This document shows positions 25,451-33,775 of a stretch of 64,000 nt of DNA, one piece after another. A program made the position numbers and the translations under genes. The stretch is from Microbacterium sp. RU33B (GTDB taxonomy: Bacteria; Actinomycetota; Actinomycetes; Actinomycetales; Microbacteriaceae). The notes beneath the pieces were generated by a model. That model was not told the origin of the DNA, ran no database searches, and worked only from the letters and a program-made list of their open reading frames with translations. Numbering within the stretch: position 1 is the stretch's first letter; each line of letters starts with the position of its first letter. Where the stretch lies: positions 1,116,001 through 1,180,000 of the forward strand of contig NZ_FTPO01000001.1 of NCBI RefSeq assembly GCF_900155915.1, given 5' to 3'.

Positions 25451-26569
25451 ATGGACCTCGACCTCCCCGTCTGGTTCGAGATCGGCTCGCTCGTCGTGCT
25501 GACCCTCATCCTCGTCGCCGACCTGCTGCTGATCCTCAAGCGGCCGCACATCCCCTCGACCCGCGAGTCGACCCTGTGGGTCGTGTTCTACGTCACGCTC
25601 GCGCTCATCTTCGCCGGGCTCATGTGGGTCTTCGCCGGGGGCGAGTTCGCCGGGCAGTTCGTGGCCGGCTGGCTGACGGAGTACAGCCTGTCGATCGACA
25701 ACCTGTTCGTCTTCGTCCTGATCATGTCGCAGTTCGCCGTCCCGCGGCGCTACCAGCAGGAAGTCCTGATGGTGGGCATCATCATCGCCCTCATCCTCCG
25801 CGGGCTCTTCATCCTCGCGGGCGCGGCGATCATCGAGCAGTTCAGCTGGGTGTTCTACATCTTCGGCGCGTTCCTCGTGTGGACGGCGTGGCGCCAGGCG
25901 TTCCCCGGTGGCGACCACGACTCCGACGTCAAGCAGGAGAGCTTCATCGTGCGGCTCCTCCGCCGCACGATCGACATCTCCGACCACTACGACGGGGCGA
26001 AGATCCGCACGGTGGTCAACGGGAAGAAGATGTTCACGCCGATGATCATCGTCTTCGCGGCGATCGGCGTCACCGACCTGCTCTTCGCGATCGACTCGAT
26101 CCCCGCGATCTTCGGCATCACCCAGAGCCCGTTCATCGTCTTCACGGCGAACCTGTTCGCGCTCATGGGCCTGCGCCAGCTGTACTTCCTGCTGGGCGAC
26201 CTCCTCGACCGCCTGCGCTACCTCCACTACGGCATCGCCTTCATCCTCGCCTTCATCGGCGTGAAGCTCGTCTTCCACGCCATGCACGTCAACGAGCTGC
26301 CGTTCATCAACGGCGGTGAGCACATCGAGTGGGCGCCCGAGATCTCCACGTGGATGTCGCTCGGCGTCATCATCGTCGCCATGACCGTCGCAACGATCGC
26401 GAGCCTCGTGGCATCGCGCAAGGAGGCGAAGGCGGCGGATGTCGCGGCGGGCGCCGCCGACGACGGACTCGGTGCCGAACCGGCTGCCGAGGCGGCCGCG
26501 GAGTCCGTGGCTCAGGAGAAGGGCACTCCGGCCTCCGTCGAGCAGCCCCCGGCGCACGACGCGCGCTGA
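25451..26569 (+). CDS. TerC/Alx family membrane protein, probable manganese exporter
   Basis: A 372-residue integral membrane protein with seven to eight transmembrane helices in the first 320 residues and a low-complexity Ala/Glu tail. The TerC signatures YSLSIDNLFVFVLI near residue 80 and TDLLFAIDSIPAIFGI near 208 each place an acidic residue inside the membrane, the proposed metal pathway. The ATG at 25451 is chosen because the family starts there and the yybP-ykoY riboswitch ends just upstream. TerC/Alx proteins move Mn2+ out of the cell or to exported enzymes; Mn2+ sensing by the riboswitch agrees with this. Confidence 0.93.
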   Translation: MDLDLPVWFEIGSLVVLTLILVADLLLILKRPHIPSTRESTLWVVFYVTLALIFAGLMWVFAGGEFAGQFVAGWLTEYSLSIDNLFVFVLIMSQFAVPRRYQQEVLMVGIIIALILRGLFILAGAAIIEQFSWVFYIFGAFLVWTAWRQAFPGGDHDSDVKQESFIVRLLRRTIDISDHYDGAKIRTVVNGKKMFTPMIIVFAAIGVTDLLFAIDSIPAIFGITQSPFIVFTANLFALMGLRQLYFLLGDLLDRLRYLHYGIAFILAFIGVKLVFHAMHVNELPFINGGEHIEWAPEISTWMSLGVIIVAMTVATIASLVASRKEAKAADVAAGAADDGLGAEPAAEAAAESVAQEKGTPASVEQPPAHDAR

Positions 26570-26572
26570 GTC

Positions 26573-27889
26573 TCAGAACGCCTGGAGGTTGGCGCGCAGG
26601 CCGCCCGAGACGTACTCGGACCGGAGGATCCCGCGGCGGCGCAGGATCGGCACGAGTTCGTCGAGCATGCGGTGCACGGTGACGGGGTGCAGATCGCCCC
26701 ACAGCAGGACTCCGTCGTTGCCCCACTCTCCGAGCTCCTCGATCAGATCCGCGAACTCGTCCGCGGTGCCCACGAATCCGGTGCGGTCCGAGATGCGACC
26801 CAGACGTGCGTGTGCAGCCAGCAGGGTCCTCAGCGGGGTGGTTCGGACGTCGTGGGCGCCCACGAGTCTCTTGATGCTGCCCTGCGACACGTGGCCGCCG
26901 AAGACGGCGAGATCGAGGGGCCGGTCCGGGTCGAGTGCCGTGAGGTCGGTCTCCAGATCGCTCGAGTGCTTCTCCGCGATGCGGCGGACCGCGCCGTCGT
27001 CGGGGTGACGGGATGCGGCGACGAGACGGTCCGCCTCCTCGGGTGACGAGACGATCACCGGCTGGATCGCGAACATGATCTTGACGTCCTCGGGTGCACG
27101 TCCGGCGTCGACGGTCGCGGCGTGGATCTTGGCGCGATACGACCTCACGCTCGCCTCGTCGAGGGGGGCGAGCGCGAGCTGCACATCGGAGTTCGCCCCC
27201 GCGAATCCGAGCCCTCGTCCCGAGCCTCCGGGAGAGACGATGGCGGGCTCGCCGTCGGTGAAGGGAAGTGCGTTGAGAGGCCCGTCGAATCCGAAGTACT
27301 CGCCCCGATGCTGTACGGGAGCGAGGCGGGTCCCGTCGGCGTACACGCCGCTCACGGGATCGGCGATGAGGGCGTCGTCCGGCCAGCTGTTCCAGAGTGC
27401 GCGGATGCTCGTCAGCCACTCCTCTGCGCGATCGTAAGCACCGTCGTGCGACGGAGGCGGCGCAGTCGCGAAGTGGCGCGCGCTGCCGGTGTCGGTGACG
27501 ACGTTGAGGCCGAGACGGTGGCCGCTCAGGTGCTGCAGGGTCGCGAACTGTCGGGCCGCGGTGTACGGCAGATAGGCGGCCGGGTTGACGGTCGGGACGA
27601 CTCCGAGGCGCGTCGTCGCGGCGAAGAGGTACGGCGCCAGCAGGAGCGGATCGTGCTTCGGGCCCCCGAACGCGTGCCGTACGCGGAGGTCGATCGTGTC
27701 CGCGGAGCCGAGGGAGGGCGCATCCTCGATGATCAGGAGGTCGAAGCCTGCCTGCTCGAGGGTGCGGGCCGAATCCTGATAGAGCGCCGGCTCCGTCCAC
27801 CGGAGGTTCCAGTCGAGATACGGGTGCCCCCACCCGTGGGGGCCGAACCCGCGCGCGAGGAACCAGCCGAAGTGCTGCGGCCTGCTCAT
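26573..27889 (-). CDS. LLM class flavin-dependent monooxygenase (NtaA/SnaA/DszA type)
   Basis: A 438-residue luciferase-like monooxygenase of the reduced-FMN-dependent NtaA/DszA/SnaA subgroup. Typical segments are the N-terminal WFLARGFGPHGWGHP, HLSGHRLGLNVVTD near residue 118, EYFGFDGPLNALP near 198, and the loop at 213-235. This group degrades organosulfur and chelate compounds by C-S or C-N bond oxidation. Its ATG overlaps the stop of metY (ATGA), so the two are one translational unit. A reductase to supply FMNH2 is not in the window. Confidence 0.9.
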   Translation of the reverse strand: MSRPQHFGWFLARGFGPHGWGHPYLDWNLRWTEPALYQDSARTLEQAGFDLLIIEDAPSLGSADTIDLRVRHAFGGPKHDPLLLAPYLFAATTRLGVVPTVNPAAYLPYTAARQFATLQHLSGHRLGLNVVTDTGSARHFATAPPPSHDGAYDRAEEWLTSIRALWNSWPDDALIADPVSGVYADGTRLAPVQHRGEYFGFDGPLNALPFTDGEPAIVSPGGSGRGLGFAGANSDVQLALAPLDEASVRSYRAKIHAATVDAGRAPEDVKIMFAIQPVIVSSPEEADRLVAASRHPDDGAVRRIAEKHSSDLETDLTALDPDRPLDLAVFGGHVSQGSIKRLVGAHDVRTTPLRTLLAAHARLGRISDRTGFVGTADEFADLIEELGEWGNDGVLLWGDLHPVTVHRMLDELVPILRRRGILRSEYVSGGLRANLQAF

Positions 27890-29247
27890 GCGGGCACGGA
27901 TGCGGGGCGGCGGCGGACGACGGGAATCGCCGAGAGCGAGAGCGCGGGGACCGGCTCGGGATGGGACGCCGCGAGACCTCGTCCGAGATCGACGATGAGG
28001 TCCGCGGGGTCCTCGATGCCGATGGACAGGCGGAGCGTGCCGGCGTGCACGCCGTGCGACTCCCGCTCCCGCGTCGTGCGCTGCACGTGGCTCGTCGTCG
28101 CAGGGTGGAGGATGAGGGATCTGACGTCCCCGACGTGGGTCATGTGCGTCACGACCTCGAGCGCCTCGATGAAGAGCCGTGCCTCGTCCACGCCGCCTCG
28201 GAGTGTGAAGGTGAAGACGGATCCCGCGCCGTCGGGGAGGTAGCGCTCGGCGTGACGGTGGTGCGGATGCGACGGCAGCCCGATGTAGTCCACCGACTCC
28301 ACCTCGGGCCGCGTCGCGAGCCAGTGCGCGACGCGGGCGGCGTTCTCCGATTGGCGCTGGATGCGCAGGCTGAGCGTCTCCAGGCCCTGGCCGATCAGGA
28401 AGGCGTTCAGCGGCGAGGGAGTGGGGCCCAGGCGCGGCGCGACGACTTCGCGCAGGTAGGCGATGCGCGCGAGACCGCCGTGACGGTCGGCGACGCTCGG
28501 GGAGTCCGAGCGGCTCTTCGCGACGAGATGGGGGAACAACACGCCCGAGCGCCCGGCGTCGAAGCGACCGTCGTCGACGATGACGCCGCCCAGGACCGAC
28601 CCCTGGCCCGACAGGAACTTGCTGGCGGAGTGGACCACGATGGCCGCGCCGTGCTCGATGGGGCGCAGCAGATAGGGCGTGGCGAGGGTGTTGTCGACGA
28701 TCAGCGGGATGCCGTGCGCGTCGCCGACCGCGGAGACCGCGGCGATGTCGAGGAGATCGTTGCGCGCGTTCGCGATCGACTCGGCGAACAGGGCGCGGGT
28801 GGACGGACGGATCTGCGCCTCCCAGGCCGCGGGATCGTCGATGTCATCCACGAAGTCGACGTCGATGCCCAGCCGGGCCAGATTCTCCTGCAGGAGGCCT
28901 CGCGTGCCTTCGTAGATGTGCGATGACGCGACGATGTGCTCTCCGGAGGCGACCAGGCCGAGCAGGGCGACAGAGATCGCTGCCTGCCCACTCGCCACGA
29001 GAAGCGCCTGTGCGCCGCTCTCGAGCGATGCGACCTTGCGTTCGACGGCATCGACGGTCGGATTCCCGATGCGGGTGTATCCGAACCCGTCGCCCTGCCC
29101 GAAGTGCGCGGCGGCGTCGTCGAATCCCTCGAACGGGAAGCCCGCCGTCAGGTAGATCGGGGTCGTGCGCGACGCAGGACTGCGGTGCGTCGACCCTGCG
29201 TGCACTTGTCGGGTCGAGAATGCCTGGCGGTGGGGCGCTGTCGCCAT
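27886..29247 (-). CDS. metY: O-acetylhomoserine aminocarboxypropyltransferase (O-acetylhomoserine sulfhydrylase)
   Basis: A 453-residue Cys/Met-metabolism PLP enzyme that makes homocysteine from O-acetylhomoserine and sulfide. Lys210 in VVHSASKFLSGQGSVLGG is the cofactor lysine, and GYTRIGNPTVDAVERK near residue 57 binds the PLP phosphate from the neighbouring subunit. The larger size (over 430 residues) distinguishes MetY from MetB or MetZ. The ATG at 29247 has GAGAGGAG about 10 nt upstream; a longer start at 29313 is unlikely. It heads a two-gene operon with a flavin monooxygenase, suggesting assimilation of sulfide freed from organic sulfur. Confidence 0.94.
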   Translation of the reverse strand: MATAPHRQAFSTRQVHAGSTHRSPASRTTPIYLTAGFPFEGFDDAAAHFGQGDGFGYTRIGNPTVDAVERKVASLESGAQALLVASGQAAISVALLGLVASGEHIVASSHIYEGTRGLLQENLARLGIDVDFVDDIDDPAAWEAQIRPSTRALFAESIANARNDLLDIAAVSAVGDAHGIPLIVDNTLATPYLLRPIEHGAAIVVHSASKFLSGQGSVLGGVIVDDGRFDAGRSGVLFPHLVAKSRSDSPSVADRHGGLARIAYLREVVAPRLGPTPSPLNAFLIGQGLETLSLRIQRQSENAARVAHWLATRPEVESVDYIGLPSHPHHRHAERYLPDGAGSVFTFTLRGGVDEARLFIEALEVVTHMTHVGDVRSLILHPATTSHVQRTTRERESHGVHAGTLRLSIGIEDPADLIVDLGRGLAASHPEPVPALSLSAIPVVRRRPASVPA

Positions 29248-29315
29248 CGTCGGCCGCTCCTCTCGTTTCGGGATGCCCCAGGGTGGCACGGAGCGAGCCG
29301 TCATGCGTTCCAATG

Positions 29316-29332
29316 CGTAGCAGTGTTACGCG
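29316..29332. promoter_or_regulatory. GCGTA-N7-TACGC inverted repeat before metY
   Basis: Perfect 5-bp arms around 7 bp, 69 bp upstream of the metY start. It could be the operator of a sulfur regulator, but the arms are short and the site could be chance in GC-rich DNA. Confidence 0.3.
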
Positions 29333-29374
29333 CCCCTCGCGCGGGCGCAGACTCGGCACGGGCCGGGCCGGTGG

Positions 29375-29380
29375 TAGTCT
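29375..29380 (+). promoter_or_regulatory. -10 box of the leuCD leader transcript
   Basis: TAGTCT ends exactly 6 nt before the GTG of the leader peptide, the same geometry seen at many leaderless genes in this window. The transcript would therefore start at or within a base of the leader start codon. Confidence 0.6.
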
Positions 29381-29386
29381 GGCCCC

Positions 29387-29431
29387 GTGCGGATCGCCCG
29401 ACTTCTCCTTAGCGGCCGCGACGAGTCCTAG
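29387..29431 (+). CDS. leuCD leader peptide (three consecutive Leu codons)
   Basis: GTG-initiated 14-codon frame reading MRIARLLLSGRDES followed by TAG. Codons 6-8 are CTT CTC CTT (29402-29410). It lies 71 bp before leuC, starts where transcription is predicted to start, and has no ribosome-binding site, so it would be translated as a leaderless message. The arrangement matches amino-acid attenuation: shortage of Leu-tRNA would stall the ribosome on the Leu codons. CTT is a rare codon in this GC-rich genome, which sharpens such a sensor. The peptide itself is unlikely to have a function. Confidence 0.75.
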   Translation: MRIARLLLSGRDES

Positions 29432-29492
29432 TCCCAGGCCTTCCTCGTCGCGGAGTTCTTCGCGGGCTTGATCCCCTCTTCTTCCAGGAGAA
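29403..29492 (+). promoter_or_regulatory. leuC attenuator: alternative pairing involving the Shine-Dalgarno
   Basis: TTCTCCT, the heart of the Leu codons (29403-29409), is an exact complement of AGGAGAA (29486-29492), the leuC ribosome-binding site 9 nt before its ATG. Between them, CCGCGACGAG (29416-29425) pairs perfectly with CTCGTCGCGG (29444-29453), bringing the two ends closer. CCGCGA can also pair with TCGCGG at 29460-29465, giving a competing fold. A ribosome stalled on the Leu codons would cover TTCTCCT and free the leuC site. There is no intrinsic terminator, so control is probably at translation initiation. Confidence 0.6.
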
Positions 29493-29501
29493 CGACACAT
29501 C

Positions 29502-30965
29502 ATGAGCACATCCGCGCCCGACGCATCCGCCATCCCCGATCAGCCGCGCACCCTCGCCGAGAAGGTGTGGGCCGACCACCTCGTGGTCAAGGGCGAAGAC
29601 GGTCAGCCCGACCTCATCTACATCGATCTGCACCTCGTGCACGAGGTGACCAGCCCGCAGGCCTTCGACGGTCTCCGCGCCGAAGGCCGACCCGTTCGAC
29701 GGCTCGACCTCACGATCGCCACCGAGGACCACAACACGCCGACCCTCGAGATCGACAAGCCCATCGCCGACCTCACGAGTCGCACGCAGATCGAGACGCT
29801 GCGGCGCAACGCCGCGGAGTTCGGCGTGCGCCTGCACTCGCTCGGCGACAAGGAGCAGGGCATCGTGCACGTCGTCGGCCCGCAGCTCGGACTCACGATG
29901 CCGGGCATCACGGTGGTGTGCGGCGATTCGCACACCTCGACCCACGGCGCGTTCGGCGCCATGGCGTTCGGCATCGGCACGAGCGAGGTCGAGCACGTGC
30001 TGGCCACGCAGACGCTCCCGCTCAAGCCGTTCAAGACCATGGCGATCACGGTCGAGGGCGAGCTGAAGCCCGGCGTCACGGCGAAGGACATCATCCTGGC
30101 GATCATCGCCAAGATCGGCGCGAACGGCGGCCAGGGCTACGTGCTCGAGTTCCGCGGCAGCGCGATCCGCGCGCTCTCGATGGAGGGTCGCATGACGATG
30201 TGCAACATGTCGATCGAAGCCGGCGCGCGGGCGGGGATGATCGCGCCCGACGAGACGACGTTCGCCTACGTCAAGGACAAGCCGCACGCTCCGCAGGGAG
30301 CGGACTGGGACGAGGCCGTCGCGTACTGGCGCACACTGCCCTCCGACGAGGGTGCCGTCTACGACGCCGAGGTCTTCCTCGACGCCGATGAGCTGGAGCC
30401 CTTCGTCACGTGGGGCACGAACCCCGGTCAGGGCGTCTCGCTGAGCGACGTGGTGCCCGACCCTGCATCGTTCTCCGACCCCAACGAGCGCGCCGCCGCC
30501 GAGCGGGCGCTGGAGTACATGGACCTGGAGGCGGGCACGCCGCTGAAGGACGTCCCTGTCGATGCCGTCTTCATGGGCTCGTGCACCAACAGCCGCATCG
30601 AGGATCTGCGCGCCTTCGCCTCGGTGATCGAGGGACGCACGAAGGCGGAGAACGTCCGCGTGATGGTCGTGCCCGGCTCCGCGCGCGTCCGGCTCGAGGC
30701 CGAGGCCGAGGGCCTGGACAAGGTCTTCATCGACTTCGGCGCGGAGTGGAGGTTCGCCGGGTGCTCGATGTGCCTCGGGATGAACCCCGATCAGCTCGCG
30801 CCCGGAGAGCGGTGCGCGTCGACGTCGAACCGCAACTTCGAAGGACGCCAGGGCAAGGGCGGGCGCACGCACCTCGTGTCGCCGCTCGTCGCGGCGGCGA
30901 CCGCCGTGCGCGGCACGCTGTCGAGCCCGAGTGATCTGCCCGCCATCGAGAAGGTCGAGGCCTGA
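29502..30965 (+). CDS. leuC: 3-isopropylmalate dehydratase large subunit
   Basis: Large subunit (487 residues) of isopropylmalate isomerase, an aconitase-family 4Fe-4S enzyme that converts 2-isopropylmalate to 3-isopropylmalate. The cluster ligands are Cys361 in FMGSCTNSR and Cys421 and Cys424 in [23 protein letters not shown] near residue 140 is the aconitase substrate loop. AGGAGAA precedes the ATG by 9 nt and is complementary to the leader's Leu codons. leuD follows after 1 bp, so the heterodimer is made from one message under the leader's control. Confidence 0.97.
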   Translation: MSTSAPDASAIPDQPRTLAEKVWADHLVVKGEDGQPDLIYIDLHLVHEVTSPQAFDGLRAEGRPVRRLDLTIATEDHNTPTLEIDKPIADLTSRTQIETLRRNAAEFGVRLHSLGDKEQGIVHVVGPQLGLTMPGITVVCGDSHTSTHGAFGAMAFGIGTSEVEHVLATQTLPLKPFKTMAITVEGELKPGVTAKDIILAIIAKIGANGGQGYVLEFRGSAIRALSMEGRMTMCNMSIEAGARAGMIAPDETTFAYVKDKPHAPQGADWDEAVAYWRTLPSDEGAVYDAEVFLDADELEPFVTWGTNPGQGVSLSDVVPDPASFSDPNERAAAERALEYMDLEAGTPLKDVPVDAVFMGSCTNSRIEDLRAFASVIEGRTKAENVRVMVVPGSARVRLEAEAEGLDKVFIDFGAEWRFAGCSMCLGMNPDQLAPGERCASTSNRNFEGRQGKGGRTHLVSPLVAAATAVRGTLSSPSDLPAIEKVEA

Positions 30966-30966
30966 C

Positions 30967-31563
30967 ATGGATGCCTTCACCACCCACACCGGGATCGCGG
31001 CTCCGCTGAAGCGCTCGGCCGTCGACACCGACCAGATCATCCCGGCCGTCTACCTCAAGCGGGTCACGAAGACCGGCTTCGAGGACGCGCTGTTCGCCAA
31101 CTGGCGCCAGGACCCCGAGTTCGTGCTGAACCAGCCGGCCTACCAGGGGGCGAGCATCCTCGTCGCGGGTCCGGACTTCGGCACCGGCTCCAGCCGTGAG
31201 CACGCCGTGTGGGCGCTCCGCGACTTCGGATTCACGGTCGTGCTGAGCCCGCGGTTCGCCGACATCTTCCGCGGCAACGCCGGCAAGCAGGGCCTCGTCG
31301 CCGGTGTGATCTCCGAAGACGACGTGGAGGCGATCTGGGCGGCCGTCGAGGCTGATCCCGGCATCCGCATGACCGTCGATCTGGAGGCGCGGACCGCGTC
31401 GATCGGCGACCTCCGGGTCACGTTCGAGATCGATGATTACACTAGGTGGCGGCTTCTCGAAGGGCTCGACGACATCGGGCTCACGCTGCGCGATGAGCAG
31501 GCGATCGCGCAGTTCGAGGCCCGCCGCGAGGCGTGGCGGCCGCGGACGCTTCCCGTTCCGTAG
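30967..31563 (+). CDS. leuD: 3-isopropylmalate dehydratase small subunit
   Basis: Small subunit (198 residues) of isopropylmalate isomerase, the swivelling domain that completes the active site with Leu[13 protein letters not shown] near residue 19 and [17 protein letters not shown] near 70 are the family hallmarks. The ATG at 30967 begins 1 bp after the leuC stop. A hairpin at 31571-31591 follows, after which murA starts. Confidence 0.96.
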   Translation: MDAFTTHTGIAAPLKRSAVDTDQIIPAVYLKRVTKTGFEDALFANWRQDPEFVLNQPAYQGASILVAGPDFGTGSSREHAVWALRDFGFTVVLSPRFADIFRGNAGKQGLVAGVISEDDVEAIWAAVEADPGIRMTVDLEARTASIGDLRVTFEIDDYTRWRLLEGLDDIGLTLRDEQAIAQFEARREAWRPRTLPVP

Positions 31564-31570
31564 CCCCGGT

Positions 31571-31591
31571 CTGCGCCCCACAAGGGCGCAG
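31571..31591 (+). terminator. hairpin after leuCD
   Basis: CTGCGCCC, CACAA loop, GGGCGCAG: a perfect 8-bp stem 7 nt after the leuD stop, without a T-run. It could weaken read-through into murA. Confidence 0.5.
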
Positions 31592-31637
31592 CCCGACACC
31601 TGCCCCACCCTCGAAGACACAAGTGAGGTTCCACCGG

Positions 31638-33008
31638 ATGATGACACTCCTCAGCGACTCGGCCGACTCGAAATCCGGCGATCGGGAGACGGCCGGTGAG
31701 GTGATCCGGATCCGCGGCGGACGGCCGCTCACGGGACGCGTGGAGGTCAAGGGCGCGAAGAACCTCGTCACGAAGGCGATGGTCGCAGCCCTCCTCGGGG
31801 AGACGCCCAGCGTGCTGCGCGACGTCCCCGACATCAGCGATGTGCAGGTCGTCCGTTCCCTCCTCGAGGTGCACGGCGTCTCGGTGATCGACGGCGACGA
31901 GGAGGGCACGCTCCACCTCGATCCGAGCGGAGCCGTCACGGCGCACTTCGAGGAGATCGACGCGCACGCCGGGGCATCCCGCATCCCGATCCTGTTCTGC
32001 GGACCCCTGCTGCACCTGCTCGGCGAGGCGCTCATCCCCGACCTCGGCGGATGCCGCATCGGCGATCGCCCGATCAACTTCCACATGGATGCGCTGCGCG
32101 CCTTCGGCGCCGTGGTCGACAAGAGCTACGAGGGCATCCGCATCACCGCCCCGAACGGACTCCACGGCGCGAACATCGCGCTGCCGTATCCGAGTGTCGG
32201 CGCGACGGAGCAGGTGCTGCTCACCGCCGTGCGCGCGAAGGGCACGACCGAGCTGCGCAATGCCGCGATCGAGCCCGAGATCATGGACCTGATCGCGGTT
32301 CTGCAGAAGATGGGCGCGATCATCTCGTACGAGCCGAACCGCGTCATCCTCATCGAGGGCGTTGACCGGCTCGAGGGCTACGACCACCGCGCGATCTTCG
32401 ATCGCAACGAGGCGGCCTCGTGGGCGTGTGCGGCGCTGGCGACCGACGGCGACGTGTTCGTCGGGGGAGCGAAGCAGCAGGAGATGCTCACGTTCCTCAA
32501 CGTCTTCCGCAAGGCCGGCGGCTGGTTCGACATCCACGAGGACGGGATCCAGTTCCGCCGTGCGGGCGCGCTGAAGCCGGTCGTCGTGGAGACCGACGTG
32601 CACCCCGGATTCATGACGGACTGGCAGCAGCCGCTCATCGTCGCGCTCACGCAGGCTCAGGGCGAGTCGATCGTGCACGAGACGGTGTACGAGAACCGGC
32701 TCGGGTTCACCGAGGCGCTCGTGCAGATGGGCGCCGACATCGTCGTGCATCCTCACGGCCTCGAGACCGAGGGTCGTCGCGTGCCCCGCCGCGCCCTCGA
32801 GCAGGCCGCTGTCATCAACGGTCCGACGCCGCTGCACGGGGCGGATGTCGAGGTGCCCGACCTCCGCGGCGGGTACAGCTACGTGATCGCCGCCCTCGCG
32901 GCCGAGGGGGAGTCGACCGTCCGCAACGTCGGCATCATCCGCCGCGGCTACGAGAAGCTCTTCACGAAGCTCGATGCGCTCGGCGCCGACTTCGACGTCG
33001 TGGGCTGA
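31638..33008 (+). CDS. murA: UDP-N-acetylglucosamine 1-carboxyvinyltransferase
   Basis: First committed enzyme of peptidoglycan synthesis; it transfers enolpyruvate from PEP to UDP-GlcNAc in the cytosol. The 456-residue protein keeps the active-site cysteine, Cys139 in GGCRIGDRP, the residue alkylated by fosfomycin, so it should be sensitive. KGAKNLVTK near residue 39 is the substrate-binding start of the family fold. The frame is open further upstream, but GAGG at 31625-31628 supports the ATG at 31638. It begins a run of envelope genes: murA, plsC, gpsA, ddl. Confidence 0.96.
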   Translation: MMTLLSDSADSKSGDRETAGEVIRIRGGRPLTGRVEVKGAKNLVTKAMVAALLGETPSVLRDVPDISDVQVVRSLLEVHGVSVIDGDEEGTLHLDPSGAVTAHFEEIDAHAGASRIPILFCGPLLHLLGEALIPDLGGCRIGDRPINFHMDALRAFGAVVDKSYEGIRITAPNGLHGANIALPYPSVGATEQVLLTAVRAKGTTELRNAAIEPEIMDLIAVLQKMGAIISYEPNRVILIEGVDRLEGYDHRAIFDRNEAASWACAALATDGDVFVGGAKQQEMLTFLNVFRKAGGWFDIHEDGIQFRRAGALKPVVVETDVHPGFMTDWQQPLIVALTQAQGESIVHETVYENRLGFTEALVQMGADIVVHPHGLETEGRRVPRRALEQAAVINGPTPLHGADVEVPDLRGGYSYVIAALAAEGESTVRNVGIIRRGYEKLFTKLDALGADFDVVG

Positions 33009-33010
33009 TC

Positions 33011-33775
33011 ATGGCATCCTCCGCCCGTCGATCGTCGCCGGAGAAGCGGCGTCCGAGCGTCTTCTGGCCGCTCGCCGCGATCATCGTCCCGATCGTGTCG
33101 CTCGTGGCCAAGATCGAGATCGAAGGCGCCGAGAACCTTCCGGAGGAAGGCGCCTACGTCGTGGCGCCGACCCACAGCACGGAGTTCGACCCGCTCATCG
33201 TCGCGGTCGCCGTGTGGCGACTCGGGCGAGCTCCGCGGTTCATGGCGAAGGCGAGCCTGTTCAAGGTGCCCGTCCTCGGCGCCGCACTCCGCGCGACCGG
33301 CATGGTGCCGGTCGCCCGGTCGTCGTCCGCGGCAGCCGCGAAGGAGACGATCGAGCTCTCCGAGCACCTCGTCCAGGCCGGGCGCGGCGTGATCGTCTAC
33401 CCCGAGGGCACACTGACCCGCGACCCCGACCTATGGCCGATGCGCGGCAAGACGGGAGCCGTCCGGCTCGCGCTGGCCGGCGACATCCCGCTCGTCCCGA
33501 TGGCCCACTGGGGCGCCGAGGCGATCATGCCGCGCTACGGCAAGCTCAGTCTGTGGCCGCTGCGACGGCGCGTGCGCGTGCTGATCGGAGAGCCGCTCGA
33601 CCTCTCGCAGTATCGTCGCGAGCAGGGGCAGCCGGCGATGCTGGTCTCGGCCACGGGCAAGCTCATGGACGAGCTCGCGGCGCTGCTCTCCGTGCTCCGC
33701 GGCGTGCCCGCCCCGGCGGAGCGGTGGAATCCCAGCGAGCACGGGCAGAAGGAGACGGGTCGCCTTGAGCCGTAG
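33011..33775 (+). CDS. plsC: 1-acyl-sn-glycerol-3-phosphate acyltransferase
   Basis: A 254-residue PlsC-family acyltransferase that adds the second fatty acid to lysophosphatidic acid at the membrane. The catalytic HX4D motif is His55-Asp60 in PTHSTEFD, and YPEGTLTRD near residue 137 is the glycerol-phosphate-binding motif. A hydrophobic N-terminal stretch (residues 17-33) can anchor it. It starts 2 bp after murA and overlaps gpsA by 11 nt. The next gene makes glycerol 3-phosphate, the backbone this enzyme modifies, so the grouping is coherent. The exact acyl acceptor is inferred. Confidence 0.9.
   Translation: MASSARRSSPEKRRPSVFWPLAAIIVPIVSLVAKIEIEGAENLPEEGAYVVAPTHSTEFDPLIVAVAVWRLGRAPRFMAKASLFKVPVLGAALRATGMVPVARSSSAAAAKETIELSEHLVQAGRGVIVYPEGTLTRDPDLWPMRGKTGAVRLALAGDIPLVPMAHWGAEAIMPRYGKLSLWPLRRRVRVLIGEPLDLSQYRREQGQPAMLVSATGKLMDELAALLSVLRGVPAPAERWNPSEHGQKETGRLEP

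Noticed and set aside
29248..29340. Possible SAM riboswitch upstream of metY
   Set aside because: I looked for SAM-IV and SAM-I-like cores on the leftward strand and found no conserved loop sequence; only a short GCGTA dyad is present. A covariance-model search would be decisive.
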